64,000 nt of DNA from Clostridia bacterium (lineage in GTDB: Bacteria > Bacillota > Clostridia > Oscillospirales > CAG-272), in NCBI GenBank assembly GCA_017482055.1, contig JAFUOH010000011.1, positions 26,133-90,132 of the forward strand, in the 5' to 3' direction. Each line of letters opens with the position of its first letter. Position 1 is the first letter of the stretch. The notes beneath the pieces were generated by a model. It did no database searches. It worked only from the letters and a program-made list of their open reading frames with translations, and was not told the DNA's origin. Below are positions 27,518-36,658 of this stretch, piece after piece. The position numbers and the translations under genes were made by a program.

Positions 27518-28957
27518 TCACAGCTTTAACAGCGCCGCTTCCAACAGCTCATTGATCACAGCGGGATTACCCCTGCCGCCTGTCATCGCCATGACTTTAC
27601 CCATGATGGCCTTCGCCGCTTTGGTGTTGCCCGCTTTATACGCCGTCACCGACTTTGTATCGGCAGCAACGGCTTCGTCTACATATTTTTTGAGCAGCAC
27701 GGCATCATTTATCTGCGCCAGCCCCTCCTGCTCTACCATCTTTACGGGATCAGAATCCGTCTCATAAATGCGGCGCAGCAGCTTCTTTGCAACGGAGCTG
27801 TTTATCGTACCCTCCCCCGCCATTGTAGCGAGCGCGGCAATATGGATCGGCTCGATTGGTATCGACACCTCGTCGAGATCGGGCGGCAGGAGCGCAAACA
27901 GCTCGCTTATCATCATATTGGCGGCGAGTTTTGGATAATCAGTCGCCTCCGCCACTGACTCAAAGTAATCCGCAGCCCGCTTGTTCTCAGTCAACAGTTC
28001 GGCATCATATTCAGACAGACCGTACTTCTCCGTGTAATATGCCTTGCGCTCATCCGGGAGCCTTGGTATCGCTTTTCCGAGAGCATCCACCTCTTTGTCC
28101 GTCAGAATGACGGGCGGAAGATCGGGGTCGGGAAAATAGCGATAGTCATTGGCATTTTCTTTTGTGCGCATAGAATATGTCTCGCCTGTTTCCGAATCGT
28201 AGCGACGGGTCTCCTGTACAACAGCACCGCCTGCCTCGAGTATCTCCACCTGTCTCTTGTATTCGTATTCGATAGCCTCACGTATAAACGTGAAGGAGTT
28301 GATATTCTTCATTTCGGTGCGTGTACCGAATTTTTCGGAGCCCTTCTTCCGCACAGACAGATTCACGTCACATCTGAGTGAGCCTTCATTCATGCGGCAG
28401 TCGGACACACCCGTGTACATGATAACCGCACGCAGCTTTTTGACATATGCCACTGCTTCCTCGGCACTGCGGATATCCGGCTCGGATACGATCTCAATAA
28501 GCGGTACACCGCAGCGGTTACAGTCTATCATCGTACCGTATCGCACATCGTGTATTAACTTTCCTGCATCCTCCTCAATGTGGATGCGGGTGATACCTAT
28601 CCGTTTTTTCCCTTCCTCGGTCTCGATTTCAAGATATCCCCCCTCGCACAACGGCAGGTCATACTGCGAGATCTGGTACGCCTTGGGCAGATCGGGATAG
28701 AAATAGTTCTTTCTGTCCTGTTTTGAATAGCCCGCGATCCTACAGTTTGTTGCAAGTCCCGCCATGACGGCATAATCCACCACCTGACGGTTCAAAACGG
28801 GAAGTGCTCCCGGCATACCCGTACAAACGGGACAGCACTGCGTGTTGGGCTCGGCACCGAAGGTGGTGGGACAGGAGCAAAATATTTTTGTGGAGGTCGC
28901 AAGCTCAACATGCACCTCAAGTCCGCAGACAAGCTCGTAATCCTTAATAAGCTTCAT
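27518..28957 (-). CDS. gatB: Aspartyl/glutamyl-tRNA amidotransferase subunit B
   Basis: This 479-residue tRNA-binding and kinase subunit of GatCAB converts Asp-tRNA(Asn) and/or Glu-tRNA(Gln) to the amidated forms. The N-terminus shows YELVCGLEVHVELATSTKIF and CPVCTGMPGALPVLN. Mg/Zn-site cysteines, RIHIEEDAGKLIHD and YFPDPDLPPV are present. The C-terminal YqeY-like tail ends at GRGNPAVINELLEAALLKL. The start is the ATG at 28957, nine bases after GGGAGG; it overlaps the gatA 3' end. Confidence 0.96.
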   Translation of the reverse strand: MKLIKDYELVCGLEVHVELATSTKIFCSCPTTFGAEPNTQCCPVCTGMPGALPVLNRQVVDYAVMAGLATNCRIAGYSKQDRKNYFYPDLPKAYQISQYDLPLCEGGYLEIETEEGKKRIGITRIHIEEDAGKLIHDVRYGTMIDCNRCGVPLIEIVSEPDIRSAEEAVAYVKKLRAVIMYTGVSDCRMNEGSLRCDVNLSVRKKGSEKFGTRTEMKNINSFTFIREAIEYEYKRQVEILEAGGAVVQETRRYDSETGETYSMRTKENANDYRYFPDPDLPPVILTDKEVDALGKAIPRLPDERKAYYTEKYGLSEYDAELLTENKRAADYFESVAEATDYPKLAANMMISELFALLPPDLDEVSIPIEPIHIAALATMAGEGTINSSVAKKLLRRIYETDSDPVKMVEQEGLAQINDAVLLKKYVDEAVAADTKSVTAYKAGNTKAAKAIMGKVMAMTGGRGNPAVINELLEAALLKL

Positions 28958-30425
28958 ACTGTTCACCCTCCCTTAAAAGATGATACACGCCGCATTCCGT
29001 TTCATATGCGTTTCCAACACGGTAAAGTGTTGCCTCGGAAAATGCTTTTCCGATAAGCTGCATACCGATGGGCAGCCCCTTCTTATCGGTGCCGCAGGGC
29101 AATGACAGCGATGGTATGCCCGCAATGTTCACGGGTACTGTATAGATGTCTCCCATGTACATTTCAAGCGGACTCGCGCTCTTTTCGCCAAGCTTATAAG
29201 CGGTCGTGGGTGACACGGGTGCAAGGATACAGTCACAGCGCTCAAACACGCGCGCAAAGTCGTTCATCACAAGTGTTCTGACCTGAAGTGCCTTTTTATA
29301 GTAAGCGTCATAATAACCGGAGCTGAGTGCAAAAGTACCAAGCATGATACGTCGCTTGACCTCCGTGCCGAAGCCTTCGCTGCGGGAGTTTTTGTAAAGC
29401 TCCGTGATATCCGAATAGCTTTCGCTTCGGTAACCATACCGCACTCCGTCAAAACGTGCAAGATTGCTCGAAGCCTCCGCGCTCGATATGACGTAATACG
29501 CGGGCAGAGCATAGTCGAGCATTTTTATTGACACGGGCACGATTTCAGCACCCATGCGCTCATAGACCTTCGCGGCACCGAGTACCGCTTCCTTTACCTC
29601 ACCGTTTATGCCCTCTCCGAAAAACTCGTCGGGCAAACCGAGCTTCATTCCTTTTACGCCAAGCGCAAGCTCTTCGGTAAAATCACCATACTCGCGGGAA
29701 ACGGAGGTGGCATCACGCCTGTCATGCCCGGTGATGGCATTTAAAACAAGCGCATTATCGCACACATTTTTGGTCATCGGTCCAATCTGATCGAGGGACG
29801 ATGCAAAAGCGATAAGCCCATATCGCGACACACTGCCGTAGGTGGGCTTCATGCCCACCACACCACAGAAGGAGGCGGGCTGACGAATTGAGCCGCCCGT
29901 GTCCGACCCCAGCGAAAATGGGGCTTCATCTGCCGCCACAGCAGCCGCCGAACCGCCCGAGCTTCCGCCCGGAACATATTCGATACTGCGCGGATTACGC
30001 GTTTTCTTAAAGTAGGAGCTCTCGGTGGTGGAGCCCATAGCAAACTCATCCATATTAAGCTTACCAAGCGTGACTGTACCGAGAGCGTGCAGCCTCTCAA
30101 CTACAGTGGCATCGTAAGGCGGCACAAATGCTTTAAGCATTCGCGAAGCGCAAGTCGTACGCAGTCCACGGGTACAGATATTGTCCTTTATCCCTACGGG
30201 TATACCCGCAAGTGGTGATAGTTTATCGCCTTCCGCTCGTTTTGCATCAACCCTCTCAGCCGAGTCTATAGCTTCACCGTCGCACACGGTTATATACGCT
30301 CCGATGCGCTCATCCCTGTCCGCAATCTGACGTAAATACGCCTCGGTCACCTCTTTTGAGGACAATTCCCGCTTCGCTAACTTTAAAGACAGCTCCGTGA
30401 CCGTCAGCTTTAGTATATCCTTCAT
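28944..30425 (-). CDS. gatA: Aspartyl/glutamyl-tRNA amidotransferase subunit A
   Basis: This 493-residue amidase subunit releases ammonia from glutamine. The catalytic Ser-cisSer-Lys triad lies in GIPVGIKDN (Lys), GGSSGGSAAAVAA (cis-Ser) and GSDTGGSIRQPA (Ser). Length is normal and the C-terminus (GKAFSEATLYRVGNAYE) is complete. It lies between gatC and gatB in the operon. Confidence 0.96.
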   Translation of the reverse strand: MKDILKLTVTELSLKLAKRELSSKEVTEAYLRQIADRDERIGAYITVCDGEAIDSAERVDAKRAEGDKLSPLAGIPVGIKDNICTRGLRTTCASRMLKAFVPPYDATVVERLHALGTVTLGKLNMDEFAMGSTTESSYFKKTRNPRSIEYVPGGSSGGSAAAVAADEAPFSLGSDTGGSIRQPASFCGVVGMKPTYGSVSRYGLIAFASSLDQIGPMTKNVCDNALVLNAITGHDRRDATSVSREYGDFTEELALGVKGMKLGLPDEFFGEGINGEVKEAVLGAAKVYERMGAEIVPVSIKMLDYALPAYYVISSAEASSNLARFDGVRYGYRSESYSDITELYKNSRSEGFGTEVKRRIMLGTFALSSGYYDAYYKKALQVRTLVMNDFARVFERCDCILAPVSPTTAYKLGEKSASPLEMYMGDIYTVPVNIAGIPSLSLPCGTDKKGLPIGMQLIGKAFSEATLYRVGNAYETECGVYHLLREGEQYEAY

Positions 30426-30436
30426 TTCGATCCTCC

Positions 30437-30739
30437 TTACGATTCAACCACACGAGGCACTGTAAAATATCCTTCCGCTTTTGTCGGAGCACCGCGCAGC
30501 AGTGCATCCCGCTCGGTGCTTTTTTCCGTTTTATCCTCTCGCATCACGTTGAAAAGCGGCTCCACATGCGCGGTTATCGGCACATTTTCACAATCAAGCT
30601 CCGACAGCTTGTGGGCAAACGCGACTATAGCCGCCATTTCATTCCCCATCGCCGTCCTTTCGGCATCGTTAAGTGACAGCCTCGCAAGCTCCGCCACCGC
30701 TTCCACATTGATAAATGGCTTTTTTTCGTTTTGCTCCAT
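30437..30739 (-). CDS. gatC: Aspartyl/glutamyl-tRNA amidotransferase subunit C
   Basis: This 100-residue clamp subunit stabilises GatA-GatB. The family pattern VEAVAELARLSLNDAER and the C-terminal LRGAPTKAEGYFTVPRVVES are clear. The start is the ATG at 30739 with GAGGTGG upstream. It is the first gene after the T-box leader. Confidence 0.93.
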   Translation of the reverse strand: MEQNEKKPFINVEAVAELARLSLNDAERTAMGNEMAAIVAFAHKLSELDCENVPITAHVEPLFNVMREDKTEKSTERDALLRGAPTKAEGYFTVPRVVES

Positions 30740-30819
30740 CTTCTTCCACCTCACAGGAAATATATAATTAGTATATCCACAGCACACAACATTAACATAC
30801 ATTGATATGATAAAAACAA

Positions 30820-31108
30820 AAAAGCCGCACGTCCGGAATCACCTTCCGGGACGAACGACTCAAAGTCATCCGCGGTACCACCCGCCTGCCGTATACACGG
30901 CACTCACTCACACGCAGCCAAATCGGCTGTTATATGCTTCGGCTGTAACGCTCCGACTGCGACCGAGTCTACTTGCGGCAAAAAATCGCAGCTTTCGGTC
31001 GGCGGCTCAGGGCTGTTTTTCATCCGCAGCTCCATATCGGGCTCCCACCGTCCCCGACTCTCTGTAATGTACCCTGCGGGCTACTTCTGCCCGTCATTGT
31101 CTTTTTAT
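30820..31108 (-). promoter_or_regulatory. T-box riboswitch leader of gatCAB, Asn specifier
   Basis: On the minus strand the leader holds the T-box core GGTGGTACCGCG (complement of 30871-30882) followed by a terminator hairpin CGTCCCGGAA/TTCCGGACG (30830-30853) and a T-tract. Stem I has the AGAGA motif, a GGTGGGAGCC distal loop, and a basal helix pairing CCGCAG with CTGCGG. In the internal loop below it the 3' strand reads ATGAAAAACA; the triplet AAC (31015-31017) followed by A sits where the specifier belongs. AAC means Asn, which suits an enzyme making Asn-tRNA(Asn). The T-box is seen directly; the specifier is inferred from pairing by eye. Confidence 0.9.
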
Positions 31109-31114
31109 GGTATT

Positions 31115-31143
31115 ATTATATTACATTTTTTACCTTTTGTCAA
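31115..31143 (-). promoter_or_regulatory. Promoter of the gatCAB T-box transcript
   Basis: On the minus strand TTGACA (31138-31143) and TATAAT (31115-31120) are 17 bp apart, with the T-box leader starting about seven bases later. Confidence 0.85.
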
Positions 31144-31233
31144 TAAGGATTTTGTAATTTTTTCAAATATATTGTATATTTTGGTATTTTGACGATTTTC
31201 TGCAGAAAAACGGTAAGGTTTTTTATATAATAA

Positions 31234-31388
31234 TAAATTATCGTTTAGCCGAGGCGAGCGGGGGGTGTCGGGGGGCGGATTGCATCGGCGTTTGAGAGCA
31301 AAGCAGCCCCCCCGACCCGCGCCGCCCGAAGGGCGGCACGGAACGCGGGGTGTGGGGCAGCCGCCCCACGCCGATAAACGATAATTTA
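31234..31388. repeat. Interspersed palindromic repeat, copy 3
   Basis: This 155-bp copy has TAAATTATCGTTTAG at the left and TAAACGATAATTTA at the right. It is almost identical in its interior to the copy at 3701-3856. It begins about 90 bases upstream of the gatCAB promoter and abuts a decayed AraC gene on its right. No coding sequence. Confidence 0.85.
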
Positions 31389-31391
31389 CCG

Positions 31392-31660
31392 TTACAATAT
31401 CGGCAGCCACAACTCGACATAGCGTGTATGTTTCAGGGCTTCATCGCCATCCTTGAAGCACCAATGAGTCACCGTTACCTCATATACCGATTGGCTCCGG
31501 TGGAAATGTAAAACTTCGCCACCGCGCGCCTGTGACGGTAAGATGCCGTGAAAACCTTTGCAAAGCTGTCGGGGCTGTCATAACCGTATTTCATCGCCAC
31601 GTAGTCGATATTTTGTGCGTATATCCGACGGATAACAGAAAAATGTGCGTACAATCGTAC
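31392..31660 (-). pseudogene. Remnant of an AraC-type regulator with effector-binding tail
   Basis: On the minus strand one frame reads YVAMKYGYDSPDSFAKVFTA, the second helix-turn-helix of an AraC protein. The next frame picks up GILPSQARGGEVLHF and runs on to HTRYVELWLPIL with a stop at 31392-31394; that tail is reminiscent of the end of a GyrI-type effector-binding domain. The two parts need a frameshift, and most of both domains is missing. The 3' end touches the palindromic repeat. It is a decayed fragment, not an expressed gene. Confidence 0.6.
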
Positions 31661-31670
31661 GCACATTTTC
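31639..31670 (-). terminator. Terminator of the aldose epimerase gene
   Basis: The near-perfect inverted repeat GAAAATGTGCGTAC/GTACGCACATTTTTC lies 15 bases after the stop at 31686, and T-rich on the minus strand. Confidence 0.75.
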
Positions 31671-31685
31671 AACTATCAGCAATAA

Positions 31686-32573
31686 TCAGTCAATGACCTT
31701 GACCTTATACTCCACAGCATACTCGCCGCCCACGGGAAGTGTGATCGCGTATGGTTTGTCCTCGAAGTTGCCGGTCTCATCAAGATGAGCGGGCAAACCG
31801 TTCCAAGGCTCAAGGCATACAAAGGGCGCCTGCTTCTTAGGAGGAGTCCAAACGCCAAGTGCGTTGAAGCCGTTAAAATCAAACTCGATACCCTTGCCGG
31901 TAACCTTATGTACGAGCTTTACTTTGCGGCTCTTAAGCTTCTTTGTAAGGAGCACGTCAACATCATAGTCCGCATGATTGAGTTCCCACTCATTCGTGTT
32001 CTTCAGCTTGTCAACAACAGGAAGTGTTTTATCAATGTAGCCTCCGCCGTAGTTGGTGGTATAGATAACATCCTCGTTCTCTACCTTCTCGAATACGAGC
32101 TTGTAATCAGAGAACTTTTCACCCTCATTCATGGGGCAGCGGAAGCCGGGATGACCGCCGATGCAGAATACGATGGGCTTTTCGTCTGTATTGACTACCT
32201 TAAACTCGGTAGAGAAGCCCTCGTCGGTGATCTTGTGAGTGATAAGCAGACGGAACTTGTAGGGGTAAACCTTCCTGGTTTCCGCGGAATCGGTAAGCAG
32301 ATATACAAGCTTGTCGCTCTCGGCTTCAAGCAAAGTAAATTCCATCTTACGTGCCAAACCGTGCTTCTTCAGCGGATACGCCACGCCCTCAAATTTTACA
32401 CTCTCGTCAATAGTTGCACCGACTGTGGGAAAAAGCACAGGCGCATGGCTTGCCCAGTATTCGGGGATGCCCTCCCAGATGTATTCCTTACCATCCAACT
32501 TGTAGGAAATAAGCTCGCCGCCCACTGTGGAGCATACCGCGCTTGCACGCGCTGTTTTGATCTGTGTGTTCAT
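31686..32573 (-). CDS. Aldose 1-epimerase family protein
   Basis: This 295-residue galactose-mutarotase-fold protein has family segments GGELISYKLDGKEYIWEG, HAPVLFPTVGA, HGLARKMEF, FCIGGHPGFRCPMNEGE (catalytic His) and FVCLEPWNGLPAHLDETGNF (catalytic Glu region). This type is usually annotated YeaD/LacX-like and interconverts sugar anomers, possibly sugar phosphates. Start at an ATG with AAGGA upstream. It is followed by its own terminator. Confidence 0.88.
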   Translation of the reverse strand: MNTQIKTARASAVCSTVGGELISYKLDGKEYIWEGIPEYWASHAPVLFPTVGATIDESVKFEGVAYPLKKHGLARKMEFTLLEAESDKLVYLLTDSAETRKVYPYKFRLLITHKITDEGFSTEFKVVNTDEKPIVFCIGGHPGFRCPMNEGEKFSDYKLVFEKVENEDVIYTTNYGGGYIDKTLPVVDKLKNTNEWELNHADYDVDVLLTKKLKSRKVKLVHKVTGKGIEFDFNGFNALGVWTPPKKQAPFVCLEPWNGLPAHLDETGNFEDKPYAITLPVGGEYAVEYKVKVID

Positions 32574-32635
32574 GGTCTTGATTCCTTTCTAAAAAATAAA
32601 TATCGGCGGGCACAGTACCCGCCGATAAAATGTTT

Positions 32636-34633
32636 TTATTCTTTCATTCTCGGCGGGAAGTCGTCTCTGTCATTGTCCTTGTCGCGCTTTTCCTTTTCTT
32701 CCGCCTCACGGCGTGCGCGCTCTTCCTCGTTAGCCTTGGCGCGAGCCTCGTTCTCACGCTCGCTCTTACGCTTTTTCTCGGCTGCCATTTCTTCCAGCTC
32801 CTCCACGGTGGGGTTTCCCTCCATAGCGGCATTAAACTGATCGGCATCCATAACCTCGTTCTTCATAAGGAACTCGGCAACAAAGTGAAGCTTGTCAACA
32901 TTCTCCGACAGTATCTTCATCGCGGTATCATAAGCAGCGTTAATAATACGCTTGATCTCGCTGTCGATAAGCGCCGCAGTGTCGTCGGAATAATTTTTCG
33001 AGGTGTTGAAGTCACGACCGAGGAACACCTCATCGCTCTCATGCTCAGAGCCATAGACGATAGGGCCGAGTACATCGCTCATGCCGTAGCGTGTGACCAT
33101 GCTGCGGGCAATGTTGGTAGCTCTCTGGATATCGTTGGAGGCGCCTGTGCAGATATCACCGATTATCAGCTTCTCCGCCACACGTCCGCCAAGCAGAGAT
33201 ACGATCTCATGCTCCATGTCGCTCTTTGACATATGAGACTTATCCTCGATCGGAAGCGGAAGCGTATAGCCTGCCGCACGTCCTGCGGGGATGATGGAGA
33301 TCTGATGCACCGAGGTATTCGGCTGCAGCTTCTTCATAACGATAGCGTGACCCGCCTCATGATATGCGGTGATACGCTTATCCTCGGCGTGTACGACCTT
33401 TGACTTCTTGTTGGGCCCGACGATGACCTTTATTGTAGCTTCTTCAAGCTCGTCGGTACCTATAAGACTCTTATCCTTGCGAGCCGCCAGCAGTGCCGCC
33501 TCGTTAAGCAGATTCTCAAGATCCGCGCCGGTAAAGCCGACGGTGGTCTTAGCGAGAGTGCCGAGGTCTACATTATCCTCAAACGGCTTATTCTGCGCAT
33601 GAACCTTCAAGATCTCTTCTCTGCCCTTGACATCGGGGTAGTTTACAGTGATCTGACGGTCAAAGCGTCCGGGACGCAGCAGAGCGGGGTCAAGAATGTC
33701 GGGACGGTTGGTCGCCGCCATTACGATAACGCCCTCATTCGCGCCGAAGCCGTCCATTTCCACAAGCAGCTGATTGAGAGTCTGCTCACGCTCGTCGTGT
33801 CCGCCTCCGAGACCTGCGCCGCGGTGACGTCCGACAGCGTCTATCTCATCTATGAACACGATGCTTGCGGGATTCTTCTTTGCGGTGTCAAAAAGGTCGC
33901 GCACGCGGGATGCGCCCACACCGACATACATTTCCACGAAATCCGAACCGGAGATAGAATAGAAAGGTACGCCCGCTTCACCTGCTACCGCCTTTGCAAG
34001 CAAAGTCTTACCCGTACCGGGAGGGCCTACAAGCAGTACGCCATGCGGAATATGAGCACCGAGCTTTGTAAACTTAGCGGGATCGCGCAAAAATTCCACG
34101 ACCTCCTGAAGCTCTGCTTTTTCTTCATCGGCACCTGCCACATCCTTGAAGAATACCTTCTTCTTTTCGTCGGAGCCGAGCTTTGCACGTGCCTTACCGA
34201 AGTTTGCTACCTTGCCGCCTCTGCCGCCGGATGCCTGATTCATTATGATAAACCAAAGCACAACGAAAAGGATGATCACAATAGCATAAGGCATCAGACC
34301 GATCCACCAGGGCAGCGTCTGCGGCTCTGCGATATTATAGGATTCGATCTTCCCGCTTATCAGCTGTGCGTCGATCATTTCCCCAAACTGCTGCCAGAAC
34401 AGATCAAGATCGCGCAGTGCGAAGGTTTTTATCTCATCGTCATGTGTGATGATCGTCAGCTTATCCTGGCTGTCTATCTCAAAAGACTTGACATTCTCAA
34501 TATAGAATTCCTCATAGATATCACTGTAGATCACTTCTTCGCCGGGCTGATTGCCGAAAAGCATTGCGGTGGACACCAGTATCACACCGATAAGCACGAC
34601 GTAGAAGATCAAAATTTTGTAGTTTGATTTCAT
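32636..34633 (-). CDS. ftsH: ATP-dependent zinc metalloprotease FtsH
   Basis: This 665-residue membrane protease has an N-terminal TM ([18 protein letters not shown]), a small extracytoplasmic domain, a second TM near residue 115, an AAA domain with GPPGTGKT near residue 203, the Walker [14 protein letters not shown] and the SRH arginines, then a peptidase with HEAGH near residue 424. A charged Lys/Glu/Arg tail of about 50 residues ends the protein. It degrades membrane and short-lived cytosolic proteins. Downstream of hpt, as in Bacillus (tilS-hpt-ftsH). Confidence 0.97.
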   Translation of the reverse strand: MKSNYKILIFYVVLIGVILVSTAMLFGNQPGEEVIYSDIYEEFYIENVKSFEIDSQDKLTIITHDDEIKTFALRDLDLFWQQFGEMIDAQLISGKIESYNIAEPQTLPWWIGLMPYAIVIILFVVLWFIIMNQASGGRGGKVANFGKARAKLGSDEKKKVFFKDVAGADEEKAELQEVVEFLRDPAKFTKLGAHIPHGVLLVGPPGTGKTLLAKAVAGEAGVPFYSISGSDFVEMYVGVGASRVRDLFDTAKKNPASIVFIDEIDAVGRHRGAGLGGGHDEREQTLNQLLVEMDGFGANEGVIVMAATNRPDILDPALLRPGRFDRQITVNYPDVKGREEILKVHAQNKPFEDNVDLGTLAKTTVGFTGADLENLLNEAALLAARKDKSLIGTDELEEATIKVIVGPNKKSKVVHAEDKRITAYHEAGHAIVMKKLQPNTSVHQISIIPAGRAAGYTLPLPIEDKSHMSKSDMEHEIVSLLGGRVAEKLIIGDICTGASNDIQRATNIARSMVTRYGMSDVLGPIVYGSEHESDEVFLGRDFNTSKNYSDDTAALIDSEIKRIINAAYDTAMKILSENVDKLHFVAEFLMKNEVMDADQFNAAMEGNPTVEELEEMAAEKKRKSERENEARAKANEEERARREAEEKEKRDKDNDRDDFPPRMKE

Positions 34634-34692
34634 TACTTACCCCATGACCTAAAAAGAAGGTCTCCTTAAATATTAGATGATCCCGCGCTTAC

Positions 34693-35235
34693 TTATTTTT
34701 CGTAAACCTCGGGCTTCAGAATGCCTATGTAAGGCAATGCTCTGTATTTTTCCGCGTAGTCAAGACCGTAGCCCACAACGAACTCGTCGGGGATGACCTT
34801 TCCTCGGTAATCCGGAACAAAATCCACCTCACGGCGCGAGGGCTTGTCGAGCATTGTCACGGTCTTAACACTGCGTGCCCCCTTGAGCTTCAGATACTCA
34901 ACAAGGTAGGACAGTGTTCTGCCGCTGTCGATGATGTCCTCAACGATCAGTATGTCGGTCTCCGGAAGATCCGAACGGTAAAGGTCAAGCAGAATATTTA
35001 CGGTACCGCTTGATTTGGAGGAACGCCCGTAGGAGGATACCTTCATAAAATCGATCTCAACGGGAATGTGGATCTTTTTCATGAGATCGCCCATGAATAC
35101 CACGGAGCCTTTAAGGATGCAGACCAAAAGAAGCCGCCTGCCCCTGTATTCCTCGCTGATCTTGTCTGCAATGCGCGAAACGATCTCCTGACATTCCTCT
35201 TCGCTAACAAGTATGCTTTTAATGTCGTTATTCAT
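34693..35235 (-). CDS. hpt: Hypoxanthine phosphoribosyltransferase
   Basis: This 180-residue purine salvage enzyme has the PRPP-binding motif DILIVEDIIDSGRTL, the flexible loop around KVSSYGRSSKSSG and the C-terminal DEFVVGYGLDYAEKYR. It overlaps the tilS 3' end by eight bases, the conserved Firmicute order tilS-hpt-ftsH. Confidence 0.95.
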   Translation of the reverse strand: MNNDIKSILVSEEECQEIVSRIADKISEEYRGRRLLLVCILKGSVVFMGDLMKKIHIPVEIDFMKVSSYGRSSKSSGTVNILLDLYRSDLPETDILIVEDIIDSGRTLSYLVEYLKLKGARSVKTVTMLDKPSRREVDFVPDYRGKVIPDEFVVGYGLDYAEKYRALPYIGILKPEVYEK

Positions 35236-36646
35236 TTTCTTCTCCGTTATAATAATATATAAGCCGTAGTCCGCTGCCGTCGGACTTTACCCTGTCCGCC
35301 GTGCTGAACCCGGGCACCCATACAATGCCCTCTCCATCGCAAACGATCGGTATCTCACCGCGGCGTTTCAAAGGGAGCTTTCGGTCATTGTACAGTTTTT
35401 TTATTTTCCGCGTCATTCCGCCGAAAACATAGGAATCCCCCTCGCGGCGGGAACGCGCAAACAATACATGATTTATTTTATCAGAATTTACCTGCGTGAG
35501 TATTGATAATTTGTAAATATTTTGTAGGGTTTCGTTATCTTTTTGTAAATCCGTACTCACCTCCCCGTCTTTTGCCATAAAAATCGCAAAATCCGGGTTT
35601 TCGAAGCTGTTTGCACCATAGTGAAGTTCGCGACAAAACTCGTAAGGCGCCGCATCGGGAACGGCTGTAAAAAACAGCTCTCCCCTCTCACATTTCGCCC
35701 TCACGCCGCCGATGAGAGACACGCTTGAGCCGTCTGCGGAGTTTTTTGCAAGCTCGCACACCGTGTCAATGTGTACACGCTCAAGCGTACGCAGGCTGAC
35801 TGTCGAAAAGAGCTTCGCGATGACCCTGACGGCAATCGCGCGGTGAGCCGATGCGAGCACTGCCGCTCCGATTTTTCCGTCTCGGACGTTTTCTTTATAA
35901 AAACGCTCCGCTTCAGCTTCGAGATATTCACTGTCTGAGCGCAGATTTGAAGACAATCTTTCAGCGGCAACAACAAATGATGGATTCAATTCACGAAGGC
36001 GTGGCATGATCTCATGGCGGATGTAGTTGCGCGTGTAAACAGTATCGTCATTTGTGCTGTCAAATATATATTCTATGCCGTTTTGCTCGCAATATCCCAC
36101 AATATCGCATTTTGAGGCGCAGATAAGCGGTCTGATAATACGAACGCCCGCTTCCTCTCGTACAGGCGGAATACCGCGCAGTCCGTCAATACCGCTGCCG
36201 CGCGTGAGGTTGAATATCACGGTCTCGGCGTTATCATCGGCATTGTGCGCCGTCGCGACACAGGAAATCCGCTCATCCGAGGTGACCTTGCGGACAAATG
36301 CCGCATATCTGTACGCCCGTGCGGTCTCTTCAAGCCCGCACCCGCTCTCACGGGCAAGCCGAGGAATGTCGGCGCGCTCAACGGTGATATCCACCCCCAT
36401 CCGCTCGCATTCCCTCACACAGAGCTCCGCATCACGGTCGGCTTCAGCACCGCGTATACCATGGTGGATATGCATTGCGTGCAGATATATGCCACGTTCA
36501 TCGCATATTCTTTTAAGAATGTGCAGAAGCGCCGACGAATCGGCGCCGCCGGAATATCCGGCGAGCACACCTCGCTCACCGCAAAGCATTGAATGCTCCC
36601 GGATGGCGCTTAAAGCTGCACGGTATAAGTCAATTTTTTGTTTCAT
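35228..36646 (-). CDS. tilS: tRNA(Ile)-lysidine synthase
   Basis: This 472-residue enzyme modifies C34 of tRNA(Ile) to lysidine so it reads AUA. The PP-loop SGGADSSALLH starts near residue 30, and the family motifs HHGIRGAEADRDAELC, TAHNADDNAET and NYIRHEIMPRLRELNP follow. C-terminal TilS domains are present (RKIKKLYNDRKLPLKRR and VWVPGFSTADRVK). The length is normal. Confidence 0.94.
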   Translation of the reverse strand: MKQKIDLYRAALSAIREHSMLCGERGVLAGYSGGADSSALLHILKRICDERGIYLHAMHIHHGIRGAEADRDAELCVRECERMGVDITVERADIPRLARESGCGLEETARAYRYAAFVRKVTSDERISCVATAHNADDNAETVIFNLTRGSGIDGLRGIPPVREEAGVRIIRPLICASKCDIVGYCEQNGIEYIFDSTNDDTVYTRNYIRHEIMPRLRELNPSFVVAAERLSSNLRSDSEYLEAEAERFYKENVRDGKIGAAVLASAHRAIAVRVIAKLFSTVSLRTLERVHIDTVCELAKNSADGSSVSLIGGVRAKCERGELFFTAVPDAAPYEFCRELHYGANSFENPDFAIFMAKDGEVSTDLQKDNETLQNIYKLSILTQVNSDKINHVLFARSRREGDSYVFGGMTRKIKKLYNDRKLPLKRRGEIPIVCDGEGIVWVPGFSTADRVKSDGSGLRLIYYYNGEENE

Positions 36647-36658
36647 TGCTCACTTTCA

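Noticed and set aside
30807-31067. Plus-strand open frame in the gatCAB leader
   Set aside because: The region is a T-box RNA on the minus strand; the frame has no ribosome site.
31785-32840. Plus-strand open frame spanning the epimerase and ftsH 3' end
   Set aside because: It crosses two real minus-strand genes and their gap; the composition is that of an antisense frame.
33599-34627. Long plus-strand open frame opposite ftsH
   Set aside because: Shadow of ftsH caused by codon bias; no start signal and no recognisable domain.
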